Part shown: in pieces, positions 25,194-35,889 of the stretch
Position numbering within the stretch: position 1 is the first letter of the stretch
Layout of the letters: every line of letters begins with the position of its first letter
Assembly (NCBI RefSeq): GCF_003231275.1
Contig: NZ_QKVL01000001.1
Location: forward strand, 558,001-622,000
Length of the DNA stretch: 64,000 nucleotides
DNA from: Pseudomonas huaxiensis
Lineage (GTDB): Bacteria > Pseudomonadota > Gammaproteobacteria > Pseudomonadales > Pseudomonadaceae
Direction: 5' to 3'
Notes under the pieces: model-generated
What the model was told of the DNA's origin: nothing
The model's input: the letters and a program-made list of their open reading frames with translations, nothing else
The model's database searches: none
Position numbers and translations under genes: made by a program

Positions 25194-26147
25194 TCATTCG
25201 TGAATCGAAACCTGGTTACGGCCATTTTTCTTCGAGGCGTACAGCGCCTGGTCGGCCCAGGCGATGAGGTCGGCATGGCCTTCCGAGGGCTGACTGAGAT
25301 CGGCGACACCCAGGCTGATGGTGAAGCGAATGCTTTGCCCCTCGTGCTGCACTTCCAGCCCCTCGATAGCCTTGCGGAATCGTTCGGCGAAGGCGCTCGC
25401 ACCATGCTTGTCGGTGTCCGACAGCACCACGCCGAACTCCTCGCCGCCATAACGCCCGGCCACATCGGTATCGCGCACATACTCGCGCAGCATCGCGGCG
25501 ACCTGTTCGATCACCTTGTCCCCCGCCTGATGGCCGTAGGTATCGTTGATGCGCTTGAAGTGGTCGATGTCGAACATCACCAGGCTGGTGTGGTTGCCAT
25601 GGCGCTGGTGACGGGCGTAAGCGACTTTCAGGCTGTCTTCCCAGTGGCCGCGGTTGTACAGGCCGGTCAGGCGGTCGGTGCTGGAAAGCTTCTGCAGTTG
25701 CGCGTTGGCCGATTGCAGCATGCGCCGGTTGGTGGCGACATCGGTCACGTCGTAGATCACCAGGCAGAAGTGGCTGATGCTGCTGTCGGTGGAGCGCAGC
25801 GGGAACAGCGTGGTGTTCTGATACATGAAGTCTTCCTGCCCGGTTATTGGCTGGTAGTTCTTGAACCGCACCAGATAAGGGCGCTGCTCCCACACCGTGA
25901 ACGCGGGCGTGCCGAGGGTCGCGACGCTTTCCAGCTTGTGGCTGAACCAGCCGACGTTGACCTCCGGGAAGAGGGTGAAGAACGATTCGCTGTGGGCGTC
26001 CTTGGGGGCAACGCCCGAGCGGTTCTCCATGAAGGTGTTCCAGACCTGGACGCGGTAGTCGCGGTCGAGCACCACCACGCCGACGTCGATGCTTTGCACG
26101 ATCGCCAGCAGCCAATGGAACTCGGTCAGATCAATGGGTTTGTTCAT
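25194..26147 (-). CDS. PAS-GGDEF diguanylate cyclase
   Basis: The 317-residue soluble protein has a PAS domain (about 10-125: VVVLDRDYRVQVWNTFMENR) and a GGDEF domain (about 150-315). The active-site GGEEF is intact, and an RDTD product-inhibition site lies five residues before it. It should make cyclic di-GMP, subject to feedback inhibition. It follows the response regulator gene after three bases, so the two probably form one signalling pair. Confidence 0.93.
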   Translation of the reverse strand: MNKPIDLTEFHWLLAIVQSIDVGVVVLDRDYRVQVWNTFMENRSGVAPKDAHSESFFTLFPEVNVGWFSHKLESVATLGTPAFTVWEQRPYLVRFKNYQPITGQEDFMYQNTTLFPLRSTDSSISHFCLVIYDVTDVATNRRMLQSANAQLQKLSSTDRLTGLYNRGHWEDSLKVAYARHQRHGNHTSLVMFDIDHFKRINDTYGHQAGDKVIEQVAAMLREYVRDTDVAGRYGGEEFGVVLSDTDKHGASAFAERFRKAIEGLEVQHEGQSIRFTISLGVADLSQPSEGHADLIAWADQALYASKKNGRNQVSIHE

Positions 26148-26150
26148 GGG

Positions 26151-27149
26151 TCAGTTCATCAGGTACGCGAGTTTGTGGGTCAGTCGTTCGATGGAGTCTT
26201 CGGTGAACAGGAGCAACAGGTCGAAGCGGATATCGTGTCCCTCCAGACCGTAGCTGATCTCCACGGCAAGGGTCTTCTTCCAGCGCTGCTGGTTGACCCG
26301 GATCAGTTCTTCGATGCCGGCATGCTGGCCGAGGATCTGCGGGTGACACTGAGAGAACACGACGTCGACCTGCTCGGCGATGCTGCTGAGGCAGGCGCCA
26401 ATGAGGACGCTGGAAAGATCCAGGAGCATTTCCAGGTCGGATGATTCGCTGTTCTGATGCTGCATCAGGCGCGCCATATCGGCGATTTCCGAATCATGGA
26501 ACATCAGCAGGGCTTCGCCGGCGATACCGCCACCGATAAAGCCCTGGCAGACCGCGGTGAGTTGCTTGCAGCGCCCGGCATCAGCCAGGGCCATGTGCAG
26601 TTCGCCGACTTCGAGGACGTTGACGTTCGGCACCGGCAATTGCACGAAAACCCCGAGTACCTTGGCGATCAGCGCGGCGGCGCGACCAATGGCGACGTTG
26701 ACGGTTTCGCGGAACACCTCATTGAAGGTGACGTTGGTGTTGGTCGCCGGACGGTGGCTTTGCGCCGCTTGCCCCGGCAGGCTCATCAGCCCCAGCTCGC
26801 CAAGCGTCTGGCGCAGTTCTGCCTGGTCGAAAGGCTTTTGCAGGAACGCCAGGGCGCCCAGCTCGCGGACCCGCCGCACCGCTTCCTGTTGCACGTCCCC
26901 GGAGATAACGATGACAGCGGCCTTCAAGCCTTCATCGCGCAAGGCGTGAAGCACCTGGTAACCGTCCATCTCCGGCATGTTCAGGTCGAGAACCACGACC
27001 TGGCCGAGACCTTTGCGAATGGCGTCCATGCATTGATGGCCATTGCTGGCCTGGGTGATCGACACCGGCCAGTCCGCTGGCAGCGCCCGCAGGACCTGCT
27101 TGCGGGCAACAGTAGAGTCATCACATACAGTTAAGGTCGTCACTGACAC
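26151..27149 (-). CDS. Response regulator with CheC/CheX-like output domain
   Basis: The 332-residue protein has a receiver domain (about 1-120: CDDSTVARKQVL, phospho-acceptor in VVVLDLNMPEMDG, Lys in LQKPFD). A C-terminal domain (about 140-330) resembles CheC/CheX phosphatases (FRETVNVAIGRAAALIAKVL, GGGIAGEALLMF). CheC-type domains dephosphorylate receiver proteins. Coupling to the downstream diguanylate cyclase suggests a phospho-relay that tunes cyclic di-GMP; this is inference. Confidence 0.87.
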   Translation of the reverse strand: MSVTTLTVCDDSTVARKQVLRALPADWPVSITQASNGHQCMDAIRKGLGQVVVLDLNMPEMDGYQVLHALRDEGLKAAVIVISGDVQQEAVRRVRELGALAFLQKPFDQAELRQTLGELGLMSLPGQAAQSHRPATNTNVTFNEVFRETVNVAIGRAAALIAKVLGVFVQLPVPNVNVLEVGELHMALADAGRCKQLTAVCQGFIGGGIAGEALLMFHDSEIADMARLMQHQNSESSDLEMLLDLSSVLIGACLSSIAEQVDVVFSQCHPQILGQHAGIEELIRVNQQRWKKTLAVEISYGLEGHDIRFDLLLLFTEDSIERLTHKLAYLMN

Positions 27150-27605
27150 AAATCACGGCTCGTTATCTGGAGTTGTGGAATGATTTCATTATGCCATAAC
27201 CGTACAAAGCCTACGCTTAATAGATAAGGGAATCACTGATAAGAAAGCATGTGCGCATACGGTTTTCCCTGATGCCTGACGTCAGGCTTTGCCGTATCCG
27301 GTGTATTCAGCATATGCATGCACAGTTCATACACATTTCGCGATTTTTTGATGAAATCGGCAAAAAAAGCTCGTGATCCCGGTTCGTGGTTCTTGGTGGT
27401 TTTCGCCGAAGGGCCGCCAGATCGATCCCTTAATACCCTCATCCTCTCCCTGTCCATCGGGGATTCCCGGTCGGTGCCGGCCCTTTAACCCCGGGAGGTG
27501 AAACGTTTGCGTCGATTTGTCGGACAAAGACCTTCGCTGCTGTCAGAGAGACATCAAGGGGTGGTATGTTTCGTCTCAGAATGAAGTCGAAATAGTGGAT
27601 AGATC
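27150..27605. other. 456-bp intergenic region without a recognised gene
   Basis: This stretch lies between divergent genes and should hold both promoters. It contains a small palindrome (CTGACGTCAG) and a GC-rich dyad-rich part near 27455-27500. I see no ORF with a ribosome binding site, no tRNA and no RNA family that I can name. Confidence 0.5.
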
Positions 27606-28475
27606 ATGCCTAAAGCGTCCCATCAAGATTTGCGTCGTGCGTTCCGTAAACTGCTTGCCTCCCCTCGTTGTTACCACACCGCCTCGGTATTCGATCCGAT
27701 GTCAGCGCGCATTGCCGCCGACCTCGGTTTCGAGGTGGGTATTCTGGGAGGCTCGGTGGCGTCGCTACAGGTATTGGCTGCACCGGATTTTGCCTTGATC
27801 ACCCTTAGCGAGTTCGCCGAACAGGCCACTCGCATCGGCCGGGTTGCACAACTGCCGTTCATCGCCGATGCCGACCATGGCTACGGTAATGCCCTCAACG
27901 TGATGCGCACCGTGATCGAGCTGGAGCGCGCTGGCGTTTCCGCGTTGACCATCGAAGACACCCTGTTGCCGGCCCAGTTTGGTCGAAAGTCCACCGATCT
28001 GATCAGCATCGAAGAAGGCGTCGGCAAGGTTCGTGCGGCGCTGGAAGCCCGGGTCGATCAGGAGTTGTCGATCATTGCCCGGACCAATGCCGGCGTGATT
28101 CCGACCGAGGAAGTCATTGCTCGCGTCGTGGCCTACCAGAACGCCGGTGCCGACGGCGTGTGCATGGTCGGCATCCGCGATTTTGATCACTTGGAAGAGA
28201 TTGCCCGTCACGTCACCGTTCCGCTCATGCTGGTCACCTACGGCAACCCGCAATTGCACGATGACTCGCGTCTGGCCGAGCTTGGCGTGCGCATTGCCGT
28301 GGACGGTCATGGCGCCTACTTCGCCGCGATCAAGGCGACCTACGACTGCCTGCGCGAGCAGCGTCGCATCACCAGCTCCGCCTCTGACCTGAGCGCGACG
28401 GAGCTGACTCACACCTACACCCAGCCAAATGACTACATCGTCTGGGCGCGTGAGTTCATGGACGTCAACGAGTAA
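27606..28475 (+). CDS. Oxaloacetate decarboxylase (isocitrate lyase/PEP mutase family)
   Basis: The 289-residue protein matches PA4872-type oxaloacetate decarboxylases. It has the (beta/alpha)8 barrel metal-binding motif DADHGYGN (about residue 88), [14 protein letters not shown], and [12 protein letters not shown]. The family enzyme turns oxaloacetate into pyruvate and carbon dioxide with a divalent metal. Its 3' end overlaps the convergent ugd gene by 43 bases. Confidence 0.87.
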   Translation: MPKASHQDLRRAFRKLLASPRCYHTASVFDPMSARIAADLGFEVGILGGSVASLQVLAAPDFALITLSEFAEQATRIGRVAQLPFIADADHGYGNALNVMRTVIELERAGVSALTIEDTLLPAQFGRKSTDLISIEEGVGKVRAALEARVDQELSIIARTNAGVIPTEEVIARVVAYQNAGADGVCMVGIRDFDHLEEIARHVTVPLMLVTYGNPQLHDDSRLAELGVRIAVDGHGAYFAAIKATYDCLREQRRITSSASDLSATELTHTYTQPNDYIVWAREFMDVNE

Positions 28476-29833
28476 GACACTTCCTTGTCTCGGGCGCGAG
28501 GATTGCCAGGCCGCACTTCCTCGCGTCCGATGCTGTAGTAGGCGAGGCCCTTATCGGCCATATGCGCCGGATCGAACAGGTTGCGCCCGTCGAAGATCAC
28601 CTGATCGAGCAAGCGCTGCCTGACCAGTTCGCTGTCCAGCACTTTGAAATCCTCCCACTCGGTGACGATCACCAGCGCATTGGCGCCTGTCAGCGCGTCC
28701 TCTTTGCTATCCAGCAACTCCAGATCATTGCGCTCACCGTAGCGTCGACGTGCTTCGTGCCGGGCTTGTGGGTCGAAGGCGCGTACTTTCGCACCAGCCT
28801 GCCATAGCGCTTGCAGGAGTGCCTGGCTGGGGGCTTCGCGCATGTCGTCGGTATTGGGCTTGAACGCCAGGCCCCACACGGCGAATGTCTTGTCGGACAG
28901 GTCTCCGTTGTAATGCTGGAGAATCTTTTCGAACAGGCGATGTTTCTGTCGCTGATTGATGGCATCCACCGCTTGCAACAGGCGGGGCTGGTAGTCGTGT
29001 CGCTCGGCAATCCGCTGCAGGGCCGTCAGGTCCTTGGGGAAGCACGAGCCGCCGAAGCCGCAGCCGGCATAGATGAAGTCGTAGCCGATGCGCGGGTCCG
29101 AGCCGATACCGCGGCGCACGGCTTCGATGTCCGCGCCCAGGTGTTCGGCGAGGTTGGCCATTTCGTTCATGAACGAGATCTTTGTCGCCAGCATGCAGTT
29201 GGCCGCGTACTTGCTCAGCTCGGCGCTGCGGGCGTCCATGCTGATGAAGGTGTCGTGATTGCGGCTGAAGGGACTGAACAGTTCTTTCAGCAGGGTCAGC
29301 GTCGCGGTGCTGGCGCCACCGATGATGACCCGGTCGGGGCGCATGCAATCGATGACCGCCGAGCCTTCCTTGAGAAACTCCGGGTTGCTGACCACGTCCA
29401 GTTGCGCGGCGCTGTCCGGGCGAAGGCTGATCAGGCGGGCCTTGATGGCATCGACGGTGCCGACTGGCGAGGTGGATTTGTTGACGATGATTTTCGCGCC
29501 GTGGGCGTGCCGGCCGATGGCGTCCGCGACCGCGAAGACCTGGCGCAGGTCGGCGCTGCCGTCGGCCTGCGGCGGAGTACCCACGGCGATGAAGATCACG
29601 CTGGCGGCTTCAATGGCGGGCACCGCGTCGGTGCTGAACAGCAGACGGGAACTGGCCAGACCTTTGTGCAGCAGCGCCGGCAGGCCGGGCTCGAAAATTG
29701 GGCAATGGCCGCGGGATAGCGCGTCCACGCGCTCGGCATCGACATCCACGCAGCAAACCCAGTGTCCGACCTCGGCCAGGCAGGCGGCCAGGGTCAAGCC
29801 AACATAACCGGTACCAAACACAGCAAGTTTCAT
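28433..29833 (-). CDS. ugd: UDP-glucose 6-dehydrogenase
   Basis: The 466-residue protein oxidises UDP-glucose to UDP-glucuronate. It starts [20 protein letters not shown] (Rossmann GxGYVG). It has KSTSPVGT, the catalytic cysteine in [12 protein letters not shown] (about 260) and the C-terminal domain ([17 protein letters not shown]). It is slightly longer than usual: about ten residues after [11 protein letters not shown] lie over the end of the convergent gene. UDP-glucuronate feeds exopolysaccharide or lipid A modification. The start at 29833 fits the family; upstream in-frame codons do not. Confidence 0.93.
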   Translation of the reverse strand: MKLAVFGTGYVGLTLAACLAEVGHWVCCVDVDAERVDALSRGHCPIFEPGLPALLHKGLASSRLLFSTDAVPAIEAASVIFIAVGTPPQADGSADLRQVFAVADAIGRHAHGAKIIVNKSTSPVGTVDAIKARLISLRPDSAAQLDVVSNPEFLKEGSAVIDCMRPDRVIIGGASTATLTLLKELFSPFSRNHDTFISMDARSAELSKYAANCMLATKISFMNEMANLAEHLGADIEAVRRGIGSDPRIGYDFIYAGCGFGGSCFPKDLTALQRIAERHDYQPRLLQAVDAINQRQKHRLFEKILQHYNGDLSDKTFAVWGLAFKPNTDDMREAPSQALLQALWQAGAKVRAFDPQARHEARRRYGERNDLELLDSKEDALTGANALVIVTEWEDFKVLDSELVRQRLLDQVIFDGRNLFDPAHMADKGLAYYSIGREEVRPGNPRARDKEVSYSLTSMNSRAQTM

Positions 29834-30116
29834 ACGAAGCTCCGTTATCAGGCCGATGCTGTTCCTCCTGCCCGGACAGGCAGGGCATGGCCTGAACATG
29901 TCAGCGTCCGATGACAGTTATGTGAGTGTCTGATGTCGGCTTGGTGGATAGCCTGAATAAACGCCAGAGTTGGATTACGGTCCTTGGCGATTAATCCCGC
30001 AGTGAGCGGTTCAATCAGGCAGGTAGGTAGAGATGTCCCGGCAGTGATAACCTCGCTGCCCCTCCGGGCTGACAACGCCCGGATCCTCAATTCAAGGACA
30101 GCAACTGGATCACTTC

Positions 30117-31574
30117 ATGAAGAAAACACTGGTAGTTATCGGCGGGCTGGCTGTATTGGTCGCGGGGACCTGGACGTCGATCGCGTGGAACACCGGTCAG
30201 CAACTGCCCGCGCAGTTGAACGCTGCGCTGGCCGACGTCAATCGCCAACTGGGCGTGGCCATGGGCACGCAAATGCAGGGCAAGGTGGAACTGCTTTCCC
30301 TGGAGTCGCATAAATTCACCAGCCTCGCCCGCTACCGTGTGACCCTCAGCGACCCGGACGGTGAGTCGGTGGAGCTGGATTTCGTCGATCACATCGAGCA
30401 TGGGCCTTTCCCGTGGTCGCGGCTCAAGCAGTTGCAACTGGCACCCGTGATGGCTGCGAGCACTTACGCGCTTGAAAAAACCGACAAGACCGAGAAGTGG
30501 TTCGCCGCCGCCGGTGATCAACTGCCGTTGGGCGGCAGCATGAGCCTGAGTTATGGCGGCGCCGTGCGCACCAACCTCAAGCTGGCTCCGCTGGAAGTGA
30601 AGGGCGAGGAGGGCGTGATGTTCTCGTTTTCCGGTTTGACACTGCAGATCGACACCGACGCCCATGGCGATGAGCTGCGCTTCGGTGCTGCCATGGAGCA
30701 CCTGACCCTGACGCAAGGCGACGGTTCTACACTGGACTTCGGCCTGAAGGACCTTACCTTCGCCGCTGACATGAGCAAGAGCCGTTACGGCTTCTATGTC
30801 GGCTCTTATGCGGCCGATCTGGGAGAAGTGTCGGTTGTCTACGATGGCCAACCGCCGCTGAAGTTCGGCCTGGATCTGCGCGACACCTATCGCATCGAGA
30901 ACGACGGTCTGGCGCTCAAGGGTGCGTATCAGGTTTCCGATATCAGCTATGCCGGCAAGCCGCTGGGCAGCGCACGCATGGGCTGGAGCGTGCAGCGCCT
31001 GAATCCCGAGGCAATCGGCAAACTGGTGAGCTGGTATGAGCAACATATGCCGGAGCTGGAAGCCATTGCCCTGGAACAGTCCGATGGTGCCCAGCTTCTG
31101 AACGATCCGCTGTTGAAGGATATATTGCAGGGCGTGCTGGCTGGCCAGCCACGGGTGGCGTTGGAGGAACTGTCGTTCAAGACGGCCAGTGGCGAAAGCC
31201 GCGTTGACCTCGCTGTCGACCTCGCTGGTGTGGCGTTGGCGGACCTGCCGCCTGAGCAGGCGCTCGCCCAGTCGATCAAGTCGGTCCAGGCCAATCTGAA
31301 GATTTCCAAGCCCATGATCGGTGATATCGCGGCCCTGCGTGCCACGCTGGATGGCCTGGATGCCGACTCGATCCGACAGGCGTCGGCAGCGGGCGAGATG
31401 GTCGGCATGATGGCCTTGCAAACCCAGATGGCGACGGTGCAGGGTGACAACATCCAGATGCACCTGGGCTACGCCGACGGCCTGGTGGACTTCAATGGGC
31501 AGAAAATGACCGTTGAGCAGTTCGATACCTTCGTCCGGGGACGTGCCGCACTGCTGACCGGCGCTGCTCAGTAA
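30117..31574 (+). CDS. YdgA family (DUF945) protein
   Basis: The 485-residue protein starts with a membrane anchor or signal ([20 protein letters not shown]) and continues with the periplasmic DUF945 pattern ([27 protein letters not shown]). The family is widespread in gamma-proteobacteria; function is not settled. It is a single gene followed by a GC-rich dyad at about 31590-31615, which lacks a good T run. Confidence 0.85.
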   Translation: MKKTLVVIGGLAVLVAGTWTSIAWNTGQQLPAQLNAALADVNRQLGVAMGTQMQGKVELLSLESHKFTSLARYRVTLSDPDGESVELDFVDHIEHGPFPWSRLKQLQLAPVMAASTYALEKTDKTEKWFAAAGDQLPLGGSMSLSYGGAVRTNLKLAPLEVKGEEGVMFSFSGLTLQIDTDAHGDELRFGAAMEHLTLTQGDGSTLDFGLKDLTFAADMSKSRYGFYVGSYAADLGEVSVVYDGQPPLKFGLDLRDTYRIENDGLALKGAYQVSDISYAGKPLGSARMGWSVQRLNPEAIGKLVSWYEQHMPELEAIALEQSDGAQLLNDPLLKDILQGVLAGQPRVALEELSFKTASGESRVDLAVDLAGVALADLPPEQALAQSIKSVQANLKISKPMIGDIAALRATLDGLDADSIRQASAAGEMVGMMALQTQMATVQGDNIQMHLGYADGLVDFNGQKMTVEQFDTFVRGRAALLTGAAQ

Positions 31575-31795
31575 TCTCCTTGCTCCGCGGGCGACGTGTC
31601 GAGCGTCGCCCGCCGGCTTTGCCGGGCAAAAATCTCTTTAGAATTCATCCGATTATCTGTAGCCTTCGGCGACTCATAAAACCGAGGTTGCAGCGGACTT
31701 TTGCCGAGAATGCAAAGGCCAAGCTGTTACCCGATTTGTCCGTGCCCGATGATACACTCGACTTACGCGCATCAGCGCCAGCAGGTCTTGCGAAC

Positions 31796-32854
31796 ATGAC
31801 GCAGATTTCCGAACGCCTTCTGGTCCAGGCCCATCTGGACGCCAAGCAGCCCAAGCCGCTCACGCCTGAACAAGAGGCCGAATACCGTGCCGCCATCGCC
31901 GCCGAACTCAAGGCGCAGGATGCGGTGCTCGTCGCTCACTACTATTGCGATCCGGTGATCCAGGCGCTGGCCGAGGAAACCGGCGGTTGCGTGGCTGACT
32001 CCCTGGAGATGGCCCGCTTCGGCAAGAACCACTCGGCCAAGACCGTGCTGGTGGCCGGCGTGCGCTTCATGGGCGAGACCGCGAAGATCCTCACCCCCGA
32101 AAAACGCATCCTGATGCCGACCCTCGACGCCACCTGCTCCCTCGATCTGGGTTGCCCGGTGGACGAGTTTTCGGCCTTCTGCGACAAGCATCCCGAGCGC
32201 ACCGTGGTGGTGTATGCCAACACCTCGGCCGCAGTGAAGGCCCGTGCCGACTGGGTGGTGACCTCCAGTTGCGCGCTGGAAATCGTCGAAAGCCTGATGG
32301 ACAACGGCGAGACCTTCATCTGGGCACCGGACCAGCACCTGGGCAACTACATCCAGAAGCAGACCGGCGCCGACATGCTGATGTGGGACGGTGCGTGCAT
32401 CGTTCACGAAGAATTCAAGTCGCGACAACTGGCCGATATCAAGGCCCTGTACCCGGACGCCGCGATTCTGGTGCACCCGGAATCGCCGGCAGCCGTCATC
32501 GAGCTGGCTGACGCCGTGGGTTCCACCAGCCAGTTGATCGCCGCCGCGCAACGCATGCCGAACAAGCGGTTCGTGGTCGCCACCGACCGCGGCATCTTCT
32601 ACAAGATGCAGCAGTTGTGCCCCGACAAAGAGTTTATCGAAGCGCCGACCGCCGGCAACGGCGCGACCTGCCGCAGTTGCGCGCACTGCCCTTGGATGGC
32701 GATGAACACGCTTGAGCGTACCTTGCAGTGCCTGCGTGAAGGGACGAACGAGATTTTCGTGGAACCGGCATTGATTCCACAGGCGATCAAACCGTTGCAG
32801 CGGATGCTGGACTTTACCCAGGCCGCGCGGCTGAAGTTGTCCGGCAACGCTTGA
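31796..32854 (+). CDS. nadA: Quinolinate synthase
   Basis: The 352-residue protein condenses iminoaspartate with dihydroxyacetone phosphate to give quinolinate for NAD synthesis. Cysteines in [15 protein letters not shown] and [10 protein letters not shown] supply the [4Fe-4S] ligands. The ATG at 31796 gives the family length; the longer open frame from 31580 is not similar to anything. It is flanked as in other pseudomonads by the M48 protease gene. Confidence 0.95.
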   Translation: MTQISERLLVQAHLDAKQPKPLTPEQEAEYRAAIAAELKAQDAVLVAHYYCDPVIQALAEETGGCVADSLEMARFGKNHSAKTVLVAGVRFMGETAKILTPEKRILMPTLDATCSLDLGCPVDEFSAFCDKHPERTVVVYANTSAAVKARADWVVTSSCALEIVESLMDNGETFIWAPDQHLGNYIQKQTGADMLMWDGACIVHEEFKSRQLADIKALYPDAAILVHPESPAAVIELADAVGSTSQLIAAAQRMPNKRFVVATDRGIFYKMQQLCPDKEFIEAPTAGNGATCRSCAHCPWMAMNTLERTLQCLREGTNEIFVEPALIPQAIKPLQRMLDFTQAARLKLSGNA

Positions 32855-32861
32855 GTCTTTC

Positions 32862-32880
32862 AGGGCTGCTCGGCAGCCCT
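32862..32880 (+). terminator. Weak hairpin after nadA
   Basis: AGGGCTGC pairs with GCAGCCCT over a 3-base loop, eight bases after the nadA stop, but no T run follows. It may still act with the convergent protease gene end. Confidence 0.35.
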
Positions 32881-32946
32881 TCACAGGATTTGCGCCAACC
32901 CCGTTGTCGAGGCGGGCTCAAATCCCGTGGATTCAGGCGACAGGCC

Positions 32947-34380
32947 TCAGCGCATCATGTCCTTGACCATTCGTTGCTGCTCCAGCAAGTCCCGCTGACG
33001 GGCGTCGATCCGCGACGCGAGCTGGAAGTTGGTGCCCGCCCTGCGCTTGGCGTAATCCAGCTGTTGCAGCGCCTGGTCGAAATCCCCGGTGAGGGCGAAG
33101 AACTCGGCGCGTGCCTGGTGCAGCCCGATGGTGTTGCCTGAAAGCCCGCGGGCTTCGGCCAGGTCATACCAGATATCCGGGTCGTCGCCGCGGCTCTTGA
33201 TCAGGGCTTCCAGCGCTTTTTCTGCTTCGGCGGGTTTGTTCTGCTTGAGCAGGAGGTCGGCCCGAACCTGTTGCAGCGGATAGTTGCCCGGGTAGAGCTG
33301 GCGCATCTTGTCGACCCGTTGCTGAGCATCAGCCAGACGGTTGTTGGTGATGTCCAGGTCGATCTGGGTCAGGTTGTAGGTGATGTCGTTGGGTGATTTG
33401 GCCAGCAGCGGCTTGAGATTTTCCCGCGCTTCATTGAGTTGGCCGCCCTTGATCTGCGCCAGCGCCAGGCCGTAGCGCGCAGCATCGAGGGTAGGGGTTT
33501 CATCCAGCAGGGCACGGAAGCGCTTGGCCGCGAGGCCCGGCGTCCCTTCATAGAACAGTTGTACCCGGGCACGCATCAACTGATAGCGCAGGCTGTCTTC
33601 AGTGCCGCCGGCAGGGGCCTGTTCGGCGCGGTTGCGGGTGTCGGCGATACGCGACTCGGTCACCGGGTGGGTCAGCAGGAATTCTGGCGGCTTGGCGTCG
33701 AAGCGGTACTGACGCATCAGTCGCTCGAACATGGACGGCATGTTGCGCGGGTCGTAGCCGGCTTTTTCGAGGTTGAGGATGCCGATACGGTCGGCTTCCT
33801 GTTCGTTCTGCCGGGAGAACCGTCGCTGCTCCTGGATGGCCGCCGCCTGGGTGCCGGCGATGGCGGCGATACCGGCGTCACCGGCGCCGGAAGCGGCAAT
33901 CACGATGCCCGCCAGCAGGGCGGCCATCATCGGCAGTTGCATGCGCTGTTGGGCTTCGACGCCGCGGGCGAAGTGGCGTTGCGACAAGTGCGCGAGTTCG
34001 TGGGCCAGTACCGAGACATATTCGCCCTCGGTCTGGGCATTGAGGAACAGACCACCGTTGACACCGACGATCCCGCCCGGAGCGGCGAAGGCGTTCAGCT
34101 CGGGGCTGTCGATCAGGATGAACTCCAGGCGGCGGTCCTGCAGTTGGCTGGTTTCGGCAAGACGGTAGACGCCGGACTCGACGTAATCCTTGAGCTGTGG
34201 ATCCGACAACTGGCTGACATTGCCGCGCAACAAGCTCAGCCAGGCCCGGCCCAGTTGGTGTTCCTGCTGCGGAGAGACAATGGCAGAGCTGGCGTCGCCA
34301 AGTGACGGCAGGTCGTCGGCGTGGCTTGGAAGCGCCAGCAGGCAGGCCAGTGTCAGCAAGGTAGGGCGCAGAAAATTCAT
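32947..34380 (-). CDS. Periplasmic M48 metalloprotease, BepA/YfgC-like
   Basis: The 477-residue protein has a signal peptide (FLRPTLLTLACLLALPSHA), an M48 domain with zinc motif HELAH in LAHELAHLSQRHFARG (about residue 130) and the downstream EQEADRIG glutamate region. C-terminal TPR repeats occupy about 290-470. BepA degrades or helps assemble LptD and other outer-membrane proteins. The start at 34380 is the signal-peptide Met. Confidence 0.9.
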   Translation of the reverse strand: MNFLRPTLLTLACLLALPSHADDLPSLGDASSAIVSPQQEHQLGRAWLSLLRGNVSQLSDPQLKDYVESGVYRLAETSQLQDRRLEFILIDSPELNAFAAPGGIVGVNGGLFLNAQTEGEYVSVLAHELAHLSQRHFARGVEAQQRMQLPMMAALLAGIVIAASGAGDAGIAAIAGTQAAAIQEQRRFSRQNEQEADRIGILNLEKAGYDPRNMPSMFERLMRQYRFDAKPPEFLLTHPVTESRIADTRNRAEQAPAGGTEDSLRYQLMRARVQLFYEGTPGLAAKRFRALLDETPTLDAARYGLALAQIKGGQLNEARENLKPLLAKSPNDITYNLTQIDLDITNNRLADAQQRVDKMRQLYPGNYPLQQVRADLLLKQNKPAEAEKALEALIKSRGDDPDIWYDLAEARGLSGNTIGLHQARAEFFALTGDFDQALQQLDYAKRRAGTNFQLASRIDARQRDLLEQQRMVKDMMR

Positions 34381-34514
34381 GCACGAAGCTCTGGTCGACA
34401 AAGAGCCTTACTGTAGCCGCCTCGCACGGTTGCGACCAGTGGCGGTATTCTGCGAGGCTTGCCTGCGCCGCATGCCAGCGCTGTCTGGCCGGCTGGTTTT
34501 TCTGGAGAGTTTTG

Positions 34515-34754
34515 ATGACTGACACCTTGCACCACGATGCCGAACTGGACGCCAGTGGCCTGAACTGTCCGCTGCCGTTGCTCAAGGCCAAACTGGAACT
34601 GAATCGCCTTGCAAGCGGTGCGGTGCTCAAGGTGATTGCCACCGATGCTGGCTCGCAGCGCGACTTCCGCACTTTTGCCAGGCTGGCCGGTCATACGCTG
34701 CTGCTCGATACCGCCGAGGGCGGGGTTTACACCTATTGGCTGAAGAAGGCCTGA
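34515..34754 (+). CDS. TusA family sulfurtransferase-like protein
   Basis: The 79-residue protein has the conserved CPxP motif in LDASGLNCPLPLLKAK. It fits the TusA/SirA/YeeD family, whose cysteine relays sulfur for molybdenum cofactor, tRNA or other thiolation. GGAG lies seven bases before the ATG at 34515. It is encoded between the M48 protease and the PerM-like gene, as PA1006 is in P. aeruginosa. Confidence 0.88.
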   Translation: MTDTLHHDAELDASGLNCPLPLLKAKLELNRLASGAVLKVIATDAGSQRDFRTFARLAGHTLLLDTAEGGVYTYWLKKA

Positions 34755-34780
34755 GTTTCTTTCGTACCCAAGGATCGTCG

Positions 34781-35851
34781 ATGTTCAAAGTGCTACGCAG
34801 TTGGCTGCACCGCTATTTCTCGGACGAGGAAGCCGTGGTGCTGGCGGTCCTGTTGTTTCTCGGATTCACCGCCGTATTGACCCTGGGCGGCATGCTGGCC
34901 CCGGTGCTGGCGGGCATGGTCCTGGCGTTTCTCATGCAGGGGCTGGTGAACGCCCTGGAGCGTCTGCGCGTGCCCAGCAAGGTCGCGGTGGGTTTGGTCT
35001 TCACCCTGTTCATGGGAGCGCTGGGCGTGTTCCTGCTGGTGTTGGTGCCGTTGCTCTGGCATCAGTTGATCACGCTGTTCAACGAGTTGCCGGGGATGCT
35101 CGGCAAATGGCAGTCGCTGCTTCTGCTGCTGCCTGAGCGCTATCCGCACCTGGTATCCGATGACCAGGTGCTGCAGGCCATCGAAGCCATGCGCGGGGAA
35201 ATCGGCAAGTTCGGCCAGTGGGCGTTGACCTTCTCGCTGTCGAGCCTGCCGCTGCTGGTCAATGTGATGATCTACCTGGTACTGGTGCCGATCCTGGTGT
35301 TCTTCTTCCTCAAGGACCGCGAGACCATTGCGCGCTGGGTCAGCGGCTATCTGCCGCAGGAACGTGCGCTGATGACGCGGGTGGCCGAGGAGATGAACCG
35401 GCAGATCGCCAATTACATTCGCGGCAAGGGTATCGAGATTCTGATTTGCGGCGTGGCGACCTACATCGCCTTCGTTGCCCTCGGGCTCAACTATGCGGCG
35501 TTGCTGGCGCTGCTGGTGGGGCTGTCGGTGGTGGTGCCTTACGTCGGTGCGGTGGTGGTGACTGTGCCGGTCACCCTGATCGCGCTGTTCCAGTGGGGGT
35601 GGGGCGATCAATTCATCTACCTCATGGCCGTCTACGCAATCATCCAGGCCCTGGATGGCAACGTGCTGGTGCCCTTGCTGTTTTCCGAAGCGGTGAGCCT
35701 GCACCCGGTGGTGATCATCTGCGCGGTGCTACTGTTCGGCGGGCTATGGGGATTCTGGGGGATCTTCTTCGCCATTCCGCTGGCGACACTGTTCAAGGCC
35801 GTGCTGGATGCCTGGCCACGTCGTGAGCCTGCGGTGGCACCGTTGCTCTGA
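34781..35851 (+). CDS. AI-2E/PerM family membrane protein
   Basis: The 356-residue protein has about eight membrane segments (FLGFTAVLTLGGMLAPVLAG, VNVMIYLVLVPILVFFFL, LLALLVGLSVVVPYVGAVVV). The family includes TqsA and PerM, putative exporters or permeases. The start follows the tusA-like gene after 26 bases; both are probably co-transcribed. Confidence 0.88.
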   Translation: MFKVLRSWLHRYFSDEEAVVLAVLLFLGFTAVLTLGGMLAPVLAGMVLAFLMQGLVNALERLRVPSKVAVGLVFTLFMGALGVFLLVLVPLLWHQLITLFNELPGMLGKWQSLLLLLPERYPHLVSDDQVLQAIEAMRGEIGKFGQWALTFSLSSLPLLVNVMIYLVLVPILVFFFLKDRETIARWVSGYLPQERALMTRVAEEMNRQIANYIRGKGIEILICGVATYIAFVALGLNYAALLALLVGLSVVVPYVGAVVVTVPVTLIALFQWGWGDQFIYLMAVYAIIQALDGNVLVPLLFSEAVSLHPVVIICAVLLFGGLWGFWGIFFAIPLATLFKAVLDAWPRREPAVAPLL

Positions 35852-35855
35852 AACA

Positions 35856-35884
35856 AAACGGGGCATGTTCGACATGCCCCGTTT
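35856..35884. terminator. Bidirectional terminator between convergent perM-like and bcp genes
   Basis: AAACGGGGCATG and CATGCCCCGTTT form a perfect 12-bp stem with a TTCGA loop, flanked by A and T residues on both strands. Confidence 0.85.
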
Positions 35885-35889
35885 GATAC

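Noticed and set aside
27150..27605. Riboswitch or sRNA upstream of the oxaloacetate decarboxylase gene
   Set aside because: Some dyads exist, but I cannot match any known motif or see a clear terminator-antiterminator pair.
30087..31463. 458-codon minus-strand frame opposite the DUF945 gene, and similar shadows opposite nadA, bamC and eptA
   Set aside because: These arise from the high third-position GC of the real genes. They lack ribosome binding sites and known domains.
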